Positions 21,394-31,977 of a stretch of 64,000 nt of DNA are shown piece after piece. Source of the stretch: Topomyia yanbarensis. Its lineage: Eukaryota; Arthropoda; Insecta; Diptera; Culicidae. The notes beneath the pieces were generated by a model. It worked only from the letters and a program-made list of their open reading frames with translations. It ran no database searches and was not told the DNA's origin. The stretch spans positions 100,179,845 to 100,243,844 of the forward strand of contig NC_080671.1 in assembly GCF_030247195.1 (NCBI RefSeq), read 5' to 3'. Within the stretch, counting starts at the first letter, position 1. Every line of letters starts with the position of its first letter. Position numbers and translations under genes: made by a program.

Positions 21394-21727
21394 CAGTGGA
21401 GGTTTTTTTATCAGCAGTTTTTATCATTTTTCTTTCTTTTTAAGAAACCGAAGCTCTTAAAACATTCTCCTTTAATCCCTAGATATAGCCTTATAATTCT
21501 TTCTGATTATTTAGTTAATTTCGCTCAAGGGGGTCTGACAGCACAAAATAAAATTTTTTATTTTTGCTTATTTTTAAGATAAGCAAAATATGCTCAAGAA
21601 AGGATTTACTCGAATTCAACTCAGCTCGTCTGCTAGAGCCCATCAAACTATCAACTATTAATTTTCATATGAGTCTGACAAAATCGGGTCAAAAAGGTGA
21701 TAAAATCGGGAACTGATAAAATCAGGT
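21394..21727 (-). mobile_element. TA-flanked MITE with pogo/mariner-like ends, copy 2
   Basis: An inverted, diverged relative of 14884-15243. Shared stretches include GAATTCAACT/AGTTGAATTC, CAGACCCCCTTAAGG-like and GGGCTCTAGCAGACGA (inverted). CAGTGGAGG begins at 21394 after TA. The other end (about 21727) is less sharply defined. Confidence 0.7.
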
Positions 21728-21980
21728 AATTCAATGGACAACAAGAACGAAAATTAATAAAACTAATTACACATGCAGTCCACCAATCAAAGCAACAAAA
21801 TGATTAAATAATGTGAGTGAAATGAATCAAATGAATCAAGTACTTAAATCCAATGCCAAAAAAGAACTGCATAAGCTAACTAAATCTGATAGGGTAAAGT
21901 GGCTGGAGGAGTGTGGTTTCACAATTATTTGGAATAAAGTCGATGTAAAGTATATAACTTGACATCAGCAGTTTTGATTC

Positions 21981-22240
21981 ATGTGTGGTTTTTTAGTGTT
22001 TCGGATTCTCCTCGTCAGTAACTAACACCAACTTAATGCTAGTTAGATAAGTCCAAAAAGTCACACGTTTTGCGTGTACGCTAAACAACTGGTTGGTACC
22101 GAGTGACGTCCTGATAGAAAGCACAGAGGGTCTGTTTGACGACGAGTAATGTGAACCGAAACCGTCTTTCGGTATCTAACTAGCATTAAGTTGATGTTAG
22201 TTACTGACGGGGTGAATCCGAATTACTAAAAAATCATACA
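21981..22240. mobile_element. MITE with ~68-bp inverted repeats
   Basis: Arms 21981-22049 and 22172-22240 are inverted copies with few mismatches (inner part TAACTAACA.CAACTTAATG). The 122-bp centre contains GACGACGAGTAATGTGAACC. No coding capacity, superfamily not assigned. Confidence 0.8.
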
Positions 22241-22299
22241 TTATATTAAATCTTGTGTCCTTATGCACAACGTTTGGTCTTATCAAAAAAATCCCGGTT

Positions 22300-22450
22300 G
22301 GGAATTTTGCATAGTATGTTCACAAATGGCCTGAAAATGTTGAAATTCCAGAGTTTGAGCGCAATGAAAACTCAAATCAATTGTTCTTATTATCGCCCGA
22401 CCATTCGAGCCAATGCGTTGAACAAAGATGGCAAACGCTGCTTTATCCAA
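22300..22450. repeat. dispersed repeat shared with 36045-36190
   Basis: The two segments share AAATGGCCT.AAAA..TGAAAT, GTTGAACAAAGAT.GCAAACG and other words in the same orientation. On the minus strand both read with a conserved peptide (AFAIFVQ.IGSNGRA), so it may be a fragment of an unrecognised element protein, but the frame is short. Confidence 0.55.
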
Positions 22451-22510
22451 CGCGCAATGGTTTTTTCGCAAAAAGCGCGCGAAAAATTATTTACTCGAAA
22501 AAGATAAAGC

Positions 22511-24099
22511 GTACAGCAAAGTTGTCTTCTAGGATGTTTTATGTTGATTCATTTTGATCTCCTAGTTATGGCGATTAAGCCCCCTTGAAGTAAGATATTT
22601 GCTACAAAATATCGTAGATAATCATCGTCTATTGTTTATCAAAAATGCCTAATATCTTCCAAAATACTCGAGATATGAAAAATTATGTGTAATAAAAATT
22701 ATTGTGTTTTGACGAACGAAATAACATTGTACAATTTATGAAACCCGTAGGAATGATAAATGAAAATCTATCTTAAAATTTTCCTTTTGGGGTCATCCAA
22801 ATCTAAAGAGCTATCTATAACTTCTTAAATATTTAAAAAAGAAACTTCATATACTCAGCAAAGATATTTTTGAAAGCAATCTCCACAACTTTTACAAAGA
22901 CTTTGGCTCATTTCTTTTATCATAAAAATAGTGATCTCACTTATAGAAGAATTAATAACAAAAATCATAGTAGCAAATGACAAACCTTTCTTTTTATGAA
23001 GAGTAATTCGGAAACACTATTGATACTAACCCAGCCGTCTCCACGTTAAGAACCAATCCCAATTGAATCTCTTTATTTTTCAAAAAATGCCAAATTACTT
23101 TGAAAATACTAGATAAGCCATTGTTGTAATATAGAAAGGTGTCCATTGTGATAATTCAAATATTTTTACGTAACATACCGAACTTGTCAGAATGATATTT
23201 AAAAATTATAGAAATGAATTGGCATCTACAAACAACCAGCAGTAATGTTGAATGTATTAGCCCTTTATAAGGCAGTGGCAACTATGTTGAGACCTTTTCG
23301 TTTCGTTCAGAAATATGAAGTGAGAAGTGTTCCAATCCTATGAAATCAACTTATTTGGAGTCTGGCAACTCTTCTTATTACTTTTTATTGAGATACAGTG
23401 AAAAGTATCAGACTGGTGAAGAGTTTTTTGAAAAAACAAATGCGACGATTTCATTTTGGGTAATAAAATTAGCTCGATTTAAAAAAAAATACTCTAGACC
23501 CCATAAGTTGGCGATGCAAATTTGTAAAAACAACTATTTTTAATCCGAAAATTTGGTTTATGAGTGGTAAAAATTGCAAAGAAAAAAATAATGAACTTCT
23601 GTAATCTGTGGTCTCATTTTTCAACTTATCCTCAGAATCCAGGGGTTATTTACTGTTAATCAGGTAATAACCAATAACTCACCTTAATTTCTTTCTGAAT
23701 TTCCGATCCAGCTCGGTTTGTCTTTATATTTCCACCAGTCTCGTTGGAAATACATCAAACATTACGAAGACTGACGTTTTCTAACGGTGGTACGGCCGGT
23801 ACCAAGTATATTTTCAAAACAGTATTTGATTACGAAATAAATGTAAATATATTCTAAACTAAGTGGAAAAAACCATCCATTAATATCCCCAAACTCTGGG
23901 CCTTATAAAGGGTTAAAGACAAAGATTTTGTCTCTTCAGCAAAGTTGTTGGCTCTACAACTTTGCCAATGACATAATTTGAATATATGCCTTGGCAAGAA
24001 AGTTGGTAAATATGTCTCACTATTAGGGAGATTAAACATTAAAACAACTACACTAAAAGAAAGAAACAGGATCAAAATAGAACCATTATCCTACATGAA
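22511..24099. other. AT-rich non-coding DNA
   Basis: No recognised genes or element termini. The longest frames (67 and 73 codons) lack domains. Confidence 0.4.
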
Positions 24100-24815
24100 A
24101 TGTTAAATGTAACAAAGGCATAAAAACGCTAAATTAAAAAAAGTTAAGGCTCGTCTAATGGACAAAATAAATTAAATAAGTTATAAAAATAAAACAGATG
24201 GAAGTGATGTAACGGTTAAATTAACTAAAATTAAAATTATAAAAAGTATATAATGCACAATTTTTATATAAAAAATGGAAAGTCTGTGATGAATATAATG
24301 ATTTGAATCTATAAAATGACAAAAAATGAAATGTAGGCAAGAAATAGTCAGTCGTTATTAATAGTCTAAACACATATATAAAAGCAATAAAAGAATAAGT
24401 GGAACGAACAGAACACATAGAAGTAAAACCAAATGGCCTAAAAACAAATAATTGAAATGAAGATAACAAATAGAATGTATAAAATCAATAAAATTTAAAA
24501 TATATATGAAACAATTAAAATGAGTACAATGAATAAAATAATTTGGCTTTATGGGATGAATAAAAATATTGTGTAATCAAAATAAATGAATGAAATGAAA
24601 CAAGTAAAAGTAGCATAATACACAAAACGAATAAAACCGAATTGCATGAACAAAATGAATAAAATGATGAAGACAAACGATACGAAAAAAGAAATCAATC
24701 GAAGGCAACTGAAGCAATGAATAACATGCATAAAGAAATGAAATAAATAAAATCAATAATATAAATAAAATGAATATAAAGAAAAAATAAAAGGCAGGGA
24801 TTAAAATTAATTAAC
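24100..24815 (+). repeat. low-complexity AATGAATAAA-rich DNA
   Basis: A long stretch dominated by irregular AAATGAATAAAATGA words, almost free of C on the plus strand. This is cryptic simple sequence that probably grew by slippage. The many short antisense frames rich in Phe/Ile/Leu are a consequence of composition. Confidence 0.75.
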
Positions 24816-24889
24816 CCTTTGAGACGCGATTCTTTTTTTTAATTGTTAATACTGCTATCTTTAGTTTTATATAGGTCGTCGAAAATGTA

Positions 24890-25330
24890 AAATTCAAAAC
24901 GGCGGACACAATATGGCGACTGTGTTTGGCTAAGTTTTCATGTTTTCATATTGGCCTAAAACGTCTTACAAGGGGGTTTTTGGGGTCGCTGATTTTGATT
25001 CTGACGTTAGAATTGTCAAATTAAACATGGCGGATCTAATATGGCGACTGAGTTTGGCTAAATTTCATGTTTTTTATATTGACCTATATCGTCGTCTAGG
25101 GGATTTCTTGGGATCGCTGATCACGATGGTGACATTATAACTGCAAATTTCGTGATAGCGGATCCAATATGGTGACTTTTGTGCTTGGTGCCATTTTGAA
25201 TTTTCGAATTCTGACATCAGAATCGTAATCAGTGACCCCAAAAACTCACGTAAATCGAGTTTTATGCTTATAGTAACAAAATTCGCAAATTTCGTAAAAA
25301 AAGGTTTCCATTATGTAGCCGCCATTTTTA
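24890..25330 (+). repeat. ~128-bp tandem repeat with ATGGCGAC motif, 3 units
   Basis: AATATGGCGAC or its variant AATATGGTGAC recurs near 24910, 25039 and 25167. Neighbouring words ACATGGCGGATC and GGGGTCGCTGAT recur at the same spacing. It ends with GCCGCCATTTTT, the motif in the opposite sense. Same general style as the 116-bp array at 20290-20765, but sequences differ. Confidence 0.8.
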
Positions 25331-26212
25331 ATTTTCAAATACTGTTATTCCACCGGCACTCGCGCGAATGGCTCCCCGAATGAGCAGCCGCTGGTGCTGA
25401 AGGAAGATTACGCTAGAGTTTGTGAAGGTGTTGCACTAAATACAACGGCGCGGTTGTCGGACGGTTATCAGAATCGTAATCGGTGACCTCGAAAATCACA
25501 CAATCTATTTTTATGCTAGTTGAGAAGATATACCTGTCTGCAATAAAATTATAGTTTAGTATGTCAATTAGTATGAAATATAGAAAAAAATGTATAAAGT
25601 TATTGTTAGAAAAACTTTTTTTACCAATAAGTTCTCCATCAAGCAATTACATTCAAAATGTTTCTTTTTTCTTTAGGTTTTTGTTGACAAAATAAAAAAA
25701 TAGAAAAATGGTTTTTTTGCAATTTAAATTTTTAATATAAGATTTTGTTTTGGTAAAAAATGACACAATATTTTTTTTTTCAGTATATATTTTTTCATGA
25801 AGTATTAATTCCCTATAATTTATTCTCAGATAGTTTTACTGTATAAAATAGAGTAACCGAACAAAAAATTGAAATTAATGCACATAGAAACGTCTACGCC
25901 CTTTTAAAAAAATGCGCTTGAGTCAAAATAATCTCATCGACTGTAAAAAATGTTTAGTCTTCCATGCCGATGAAACCTGTAAAGTTTCATCGGAATATAA
26001 AATGGCCGGTCACGATTCTGGAGATTTTCGGACGAACCTTCGTGGAATTCCTTAAAAGTGTGAAGTAGGGGCATATGGACAAGCTTAGAGTTTCCCGGCG
26101 CCTGAACCCTTTGTCTTCTACCGCAGGAGTCAGGGTATTTGGGCATTTGAAATGCGAATCACCTGAGTCTGCTGTACGCCCTGGACGAGCGTAAAGTAAC
26201 TTTGTACTTTAT
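25331..26212. other. mostly AT-rich non-coding DNA
   Basis: A small GC-rich patch at 25340-25460 is followed by very AT-rich sequence. Bases 26050-26212 share AAATGCGAATCA.CTGAGT and GACGAGCGTAAAGTAACTTT with 26570-26640, a local repeat possibly from the same decayed element. Confidence 0.45.
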
Positions 26213-26345
26213 GCTGTCGAAAGGAAATGTTGAAAAACGTGCTTTTTAGCAGCTTCGTCTGGTTTTGTACTTGCAAATGACTTCTTCGGTGTCCTCGTCG
26301 TTGCCAAAGTGTGGAATTGAAGTTGTGCATTCCGGCTAAAACGGT
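26213..26345. repeat. dispersed repeat shared with 45648-45785
   Basis: Both segments contain CGAAAGGAAATGTTGAAAAA and GAATGACTTCTTCGG-like words, then TCCTCGTCGT and GGAATTGAAGTTGT variants, in the same orientation. It might be a remnant of a retrotransposon coding region. I cannot assign it. Confidence 0.65.
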
Positions 26346-26642
26346 TGCTTAGTTTCCTTTTTTATTAACTGCTAAGAGAGAGTCAATTTTTCGTTTTTTA
26401 TGTTTTTACCGACATTTAATTAGCAAGGGACTGGTAGGTGAAGCATACTTTTCAATATTAAGAGCCACAATACTCAAGGCATAGCAAGAAGTTGAAGGAA
26501 GAAAGTTTAGAAAAGCGTGGAATAGGGTCACATGAGCAAGCTAAGAGTTTGTTAGTTAGCTTTTGGCGTTAGAAATGCGAATCATCTGAGTGTGCGGCAC
26601 ATCCGGACGAGCGTAAAGTAACTTTGTACTTTCACAGGTTTA

Positions 26643-26942
26643 TTTACGGGACATTGTCCAGCTAAGAATCATCGGAAAAAAATTGGCAAAAGTCAAGATG
26701 ACATTTGTCGATTTTGTAACTACGAGCCCGAGAGCTCGGAACATATTCTCTGCCAGTGTGCAGTACTATTTCTTCGAAGGGAACGATACTTCGGAAGGCA
26801 TCTTATGCCGCCTCACGAGATATGGCATACCTGTCCCAAACGGATCCTCAGCTACATTAATAATGTACTACCCGGTTGGGACGATACATGTGGACAAACA
26901 AACAACTCGCTTCCAACTACATTGGATTCAGGCAATTTGTAA
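26643..26942 (+). pseudogene. C-terminal (RNase H tail) fragment of a non-LTR retrotransposon ORF2
   Basis: About 99 codons open from 26643 to TAA 26940-26942. It starts FTGHCPAKNHR and contains a zinc-binding-like CRFCNYEPESSEHILCQC (CxxC...H...C), the standard C-terminal motif after the RNase H domain in Jockey/I-supergroup ORF2 proteins. Upstream RT and RNase H sequence is absent, so this is a fragment. The clade cannot be fixed from the tail alone. Confidence 0.75.
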
Positions 26943-27162
26943 CATGTAGAGCAAACAGGGGCAGCCACAAAAGATAACCTGAATAGTGGTCGCAGTGGCA
27001 AAGTTTCCCCTAACAAAAAAAACTTGATACTTCAGGCTGTTGGAACCGACAGTTGCTTAGCTGTGCGAAGCTTTCGTGCGGAATCGAAAATTTTGTCTTG
27101 AATTTCACCATTTTTTCGGGTGATACTTGGTAGAACAACATCCATTTAGTGGCCTGAAATTT
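26943..27162. other. probable 3' flank of retrotransposon fragment
   Basis: Follows the stop codon of the ORF2 tail. It contains a short A-run (27015-27024). No further signal. Confidence 0.35.
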
Positions 27163-27325
27163 TCTTTTTGTTTCGATTATAGAGGTTTTAACCTTCAGGT
27201 CATTTTCCTCTTCGGGTTAGAAAAATCTCTAAAATTTCTAACCTTATGTTCGAGGTCGGGACTCGAACCCAGGTGCGCTGCGTACAAGGCAATCGATTTA
27301 CCAACTACGCTACGCCCACCCTCAG
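27163..27325 (-). mobile_element. tRNA-derived SINE (Feilai-like), copy 1
   Basis: Minus-strand copy of the SINE at 62638-62804. On the minus strand it has GGGTGGGCGTAGCGTAGTTG (A-box region) and GGGTTCGAGTCCCGACC (B box), then TCTAACCCGAAGAGG and GGTTAAAACCTCTATAAT. Flanking AGTGGCCTG and AGAGGCCTG form a likely target duplication with one mismatch. Confidence 0.85.
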
Positions 27326-27329
27326 AGGC

Positions 27330-28397
27330 CTGTACTTAATATTTGTAAGTTTTTACTTTAACTCGAATTGTCGAATGTATTATCCCTGTCGTTTAGTAGT
27401 TGCACAGTGGCCCGATTTAGAACAAAAGGTGGACTAAAGTCAAAACGTTGCCGTGTCGGTTTGAATATGACGGTTTTATGTGATTTCAGTACGCTAAATT
27501 TGGTTTTGATATTAAAACATATTAAATGTATGTTTTAATATCAAATTCATTAGGGTGTTTCAAAAATATCTCTTTTATCGAAATTGGTCATAAAATTTGT
27601 GTATATTAATTTTCGTGCGCTAGTTTTTGATACTTGATAAAAAATAATTGTTTTGTTGTGATGGTTCTTTTGCTTTTTTGAGGTTTAAAATATATTAGAA
27701 ATCAACTTTACTACTTAGTAGGGTGGCTCAAAATTAAGCATTTAGTCCTTACGAGTATAATGATTATTTCAATAGTGGTTATGGTAAGCTGTATTATGGT
27801 GCTTCAGAAAGGATTATTTAGTTTTTGCGGATAAAATAAGAATAATCCATCCTGTTAATTAAATTATTCATTAAATTCAAACCTTAAATTCATTATTGGG
27901 TTATTTGATAAGAAAACTACATTTTTTTTAATTTTTGAAACAAAACTTGAGCGAATGAGTTCACTCATCAGCAGGATGGTTGACGAATTTATTTTTCGCA
28001 TGTGTGTTTTTAAGTAACTCAGGTCGTTTATTTCATATAATTCATACCTATATAAAAATCCTTTCCTTCGCGTATATGGATCATTTAAAAGTGATCTTAT
28101 TTCATTTGAATACTATCGCTTACCTATAAGATAAATCAATGCTATACAAATTTTGATCAAAATAGTTTTACCAAATGACTAGAACTCAACTGTCACTCAA
28201 TTTGACATCCTTCGAAAAACGAAATTAACCGGATGTAGTTCCTATAACCAAATTATGCAAAAACGCTTGAGTTATGCTCTACAAAATGCTCTTCAGTTTA
28301 CGTCCAAATCACCTTAAATCACCTTAACCTTAAATTGTCGAATTGTCTCTGATAGCTCAGCTGACATGAGAAAAATACTAGTAAGAGCATCGGCTAA
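27330..28397. other. AT-rich non-coding DNA
   Basis: No gene or clear element. Bases 28331-28397 contain GATAGCTCAGCTGAC, a fair pol III A box, but no B box follows in the uninterrupted flank. A decayed tRNA-derived SINE split by the hAT insertion is possible but unproven. Confidence 0.4.
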
Positions 28398-29938
28398 CCT
28401 TCATACAGGCCCGTGCGCAGAAAATGCTCATGGGGAGGGTTCTGATTTTTCTACGTTTCTCATAAAAGAAAGGCTAAACTTTGAAGATTTTTATGAGATA
28501 TGGAAGGCCGAGTATTGTGTACCAATCGACTCAGTTCAACGAATTGGGTAAATGTCTATTATCAAGAAGGAATGGAATTGGTTGGTGGTAGTGTCGGATT
28601 GGTTTGAAGTAGTTAATCTTACTGACTAAACTTAAACCTCTTGCATCTTGCCATCCTCATCTATCCGGGGCCACTGTTACACTGAAAAACATTGTTCCTA
28701 AAATCTTGCATAGAGTACCATGATTTCTAGAATATTTACATTTTTTCGTTACGAAAACAGCACTATGAACAAAAATCATGTGTTTTTTAATTATGTTCAA
28801 TTTCGCTTCAGTGACGCCCTCATAACGCTTTTATTAGTGGAAATATTAGTTTTTGTGTTGTGAAATTCAACCACGGTTTCCTTGTCATTACCAAAACGAT
28901 TTTCTGTACGTGAACTAGTTCACACCTTTATGATCATTACTCTCAGTTGACTCATGATGTTATTCATAGATAGTTCGCAAATTCAAAACATTGTGGATAT
29001 TTTCTCGTGCTCTATTTCACGATACACCGAATTTAATTCATGAATCCATTCGATCCTCGTGAACTAATTCATGATTATATATTAAACACAACTTACCATT
29101 GGTTCTCCTGAAATAGTTCCCAAAATCATGAAATATTCATGTACTCGTGAACTCGTTCATGATTTCTAGTATACTAGTCACGACTGACCATGCGTACCCG
29201 TGAAATAAATCACAAAATTATAAAATGTGATTCATGTCGTGAACTGGTTCATTTTATCTAGTATAGTAGTCACAAGTTACCATTCGTGCTTGTGAAATAG
29301 TTCACAAAGCCATCAAACATTATTCATGTAATCGTAAACAGGTTCATGATTCCTAATATATTAGTCACAATCCAATATCCGTGCTCGTGAAATAGTTCCC
29401 AAGTTCATTACATATTATTCATGTATGCATGAACTGGTTCATGATTTCTAGTACATAATGCACGATCTATTTTGCGTGAAGATAGCCATAATCATATACA
29501 ATTTCATAGAACATGGTAATAAAATTTTCATGTGAGCTAATTTCTCAAAATGTGGAGTAGTAGTCGTGGAATCATTCTTGTTCCGTGCAATTTTTCATAA
29601 AATTTCCAGCTGTCAGCGACCAAGAATAGGTACGAGCTGTAGATATAAAAAAATATTGGGACCATTATCGTTATTCATTCGATGCGGTTCAGTGTGATGT
29701 CTGGATAGAAAACGAAAACTGTGCTGAGCGCCTCAAATCGTGTTCGTAATATAGTTTACAGAATAAGATCCCGCGAACACTTTTATGATCCAGTTCACCT
29801 TGTCACGTTACTCCGAGTAAAAAAACCGATAGTACCCAAAAAATACCAGATCGCGATAAGACGAAGAGAAATTACGAATACTACGATGAAACTGAAATCA
29901 TGCCACATTACTTCACGTGTCAAATTCGAAAGTAAGGT

Positions 29939-30344
29939 CTAGAATAAAATATCAAGGTAAGATGAACAGAAATTACAAAATTCGTGACTAAGGTGCTGAA
30001 ATCATAAACATAAATCACACAACTCGTGACAAAAATATCAAAAATCGTCACTAAGATCCTGAAATCATGAACATAAATAAACATGAATCTCTACTCGTGA
30101 CTCAAATATCACAACATGAACAGAAAATATGAAAACCAAAGTTCCTGCAATCATGGACATAAATCACATTACTCGTGATTCAAATATTCAAAATCGTGAC
30201 TAGGATCTTGAGATTATGAATATGAATCACTTTACTCATGACTGAAATATCACGATAAAGTGAGCAGAAATTACGAAAATCGTGACTAAGATCCTGACAT
30301 CATTAACATAGATCCCGCTATTCTGACATAAAAATCCTGAAATC
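29939..30344 (+). repeat. 406-bp direct duplication, copy 1
   Basis: Nearly identical to 30570-30974 from CTAGAATAAAATATCAAGG to AAAATCCTGAAATC, with only scattered single-base differences. It lies in the right half of the CGTGAAC element and is therefore a recent internal duplication. Confidence 0.9.
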
Positions 30345-30569
30345 TTGCTTGTAGCTCTCGGGAAGTCTTCTTCTCGACGTCGCACTTATTATTGTGATCC
30401 AACTTGGTGCGAACGGTGTGGTTTCGTCGGAATTACTCACTCGACAAGCTGTAGGTGCAAGGACTCTGCTACTAATGCCTGAGCGACTCGTTGAAACCTT
30501 CGCCCAGGGTCAAATCGGCCTGTTCTTGTGCACAGGACCGGAACTGCGTGATCTTCCACGAGCATCGTC
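30345..30569. other. 225-bp unique spacer between duplicated blocks
   Basis: GC-richer than the surrounding repeats and absent from the homologous element at 13668-16605. It contains GTCGCACTTATTATTGTGAT and CACAGGACCGGAACTGCG. No recognised gene. It could be filler DNA captured when the 406-bp duplication formed. Confidence 0.6.
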
Positions 30570-30974
30570 CTAGAATAAAATATCAAGGTAAGATGAACAG
30601 AAATTACAAAATTCGTGACTAAGGTCCTGAAATCATAAACATAAATCACACAACTCGTGTCAAAAATATCAAAAATCGTCACTAAGATCCTGAAATCATG
30701 AACATAAATAAACATGAATCTCTACTCGTGACTCAAATATCACAACATGAAAAGAAAATATGAAAACCAAAGTTCCTGCAATCATGGACATAAATCACAT
30801 TACTCGTGATTCAAATATTCAAAATCGTGACTAGGATCTTGAGATTATGAACATGAATCACTTTACTCATGACTGAAATATCACGATAAAGTGAACAGAA
30901 ATTACGAAAATCGTGACTAAGATCCTGACATCATTAACATAGATCCCGCTATTCTGACATAAAAATCCTGAAAT
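30570..30974 (+). repeat. 406-bp direct duplication, copy 2
   Basis: Second copy of the block at 29939-30344. After 30974 the sequence continues colinear with the sister element at 13668-16605 (TGTGTATTCCCAAA), so the original 3' continuation follows this copy. Confidence 0.9.
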
Positions 30975-31977
30975 CATCAAAATCGGCTGTGTATTCCCAA
31001 ATTATGAACAAGACTCATGACAAAAACTAAACATATCCAGCGAACAACAGTAACCCAACCAAACATTCAAGTGTAACGCCATGCGAACTAGTTTTGTAGA
31101 AACCCAGATAGTTTCATGGATACGAGGTCTAGTATTCATAATTTTAGAAACTGTCACAGTTTTCGTGAATCATTCACGAAATAGCGATCATTTTTTCATG
31201 AATTTATGAACGGTTTTTTTCCGTGTAGGCACGACTTCAGTGGGGATTGTACTCTAGCTCTTTTTATTTTGTGTTAACCGTTCATGTTTTTTTCCAATTA
31301 CTCTTTTTCTTGCTTACTGTCCAACCTTCTCGGTATATCTGACCAGCTCAGGTCTGCTGCAAATATCGTCACCTGTTGAGACACGAACCGATCGGGAGGT
31401 GTCGACCATAATGATGTACCTCTCGTTACAACCACCTTCTCAGGGTTTCTTATCCTTCTTGGTGATTCACGTTCCTATTCATTTGATAGCTGCTGCTGAG
31501 AATTTCTCGGCGGCGGTATTTCTACCGATACCGATAACCATTTTCGCGAGTCATTTAGCTGTCAGTCACTCCGACGGAGAGATCATCTGCTGTCAAATTT
31601 CTGCAGATAACGATATCTCGATTTTCTTTGACATCATGCTTTATCCTTAGATCCCGTTGCTAGCCCACTGACCGACCTTTGCTGTGTAGCTGATCTACTC
31701 ACAACTAGTGCTAGTGTCGAAACAAACCGAAATGTGAACCGGCCCAGAGATGCCGACCAACATAACTTACATACCTTTCCAGCCACCTTCGTGGGGTTTC
31801 TTCCTTGGTTTTTTCAACGACTTGTTTCAAGAGTGATCGAACTCGAATGATACGGCTCACTATATAATTTCATCCCTGAACAGGAAGTTAATATTTTTTT
31901 AAAAGTAATTCAAAACCCTCGTGGGAGGGGTTTGAACCCCTAAAACCCCTTCCCTTACGCACGGGCCTGCCTTCATA

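Larger units (their letters stand above)
28680..31225 (+). mobile_element. CGTGAAC palindromic-repeat element, copy 2
   Basis: The inverted ends CACTGAAAAACATTGTTCCT and CACGGAAAAAAACCGTTCAT are imperfect over about 28 bp, with TA on both sides (28678-28679, 31226-31227). From about 29000 the landmark ACCATTCGTGCTCGTGAAAT recurs at 92-bp steps (29095, 29187, 29279, 29371). The right half has a different unit with CGTGACTAAGATCCTGAAAT. It is colinear with 13668-16605. No coding capacity. Confidence 0.75.
28406..31969. mobile_element. hAT-like transposon, 3.56 kb, carrying a repeat element instead of a transposase
   Basis: The ends CAGGCCCGTGCGCAG (28406) and, inverted, CAGGCCCGTGCGTAAG (31969) are flanked by a perfect 8-bp duplication CCTTCATA at 28398-28405 and 31970-31977. 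This is the hAT signature. The subterminal sequence GGGAGGGTTCTGATTTT is partly mirrored by GAAACCCCTCCC-type sequence at the right end. I find no hAT transposase; most of the interior is the CGTGAAC repeat element at 28680-31225. It is non-autonomous. Confidence 0.85.

Noticed and set aside
24221..24731. Antisense hydrophobic frames (Phe/Ile/Tyr-rich), possible membrane peptides
   Set aside because: They arise from the AATGAATAAA low-complexity tract. Hydrophobicity is automatic from the codons TTT, ATT and TTC.
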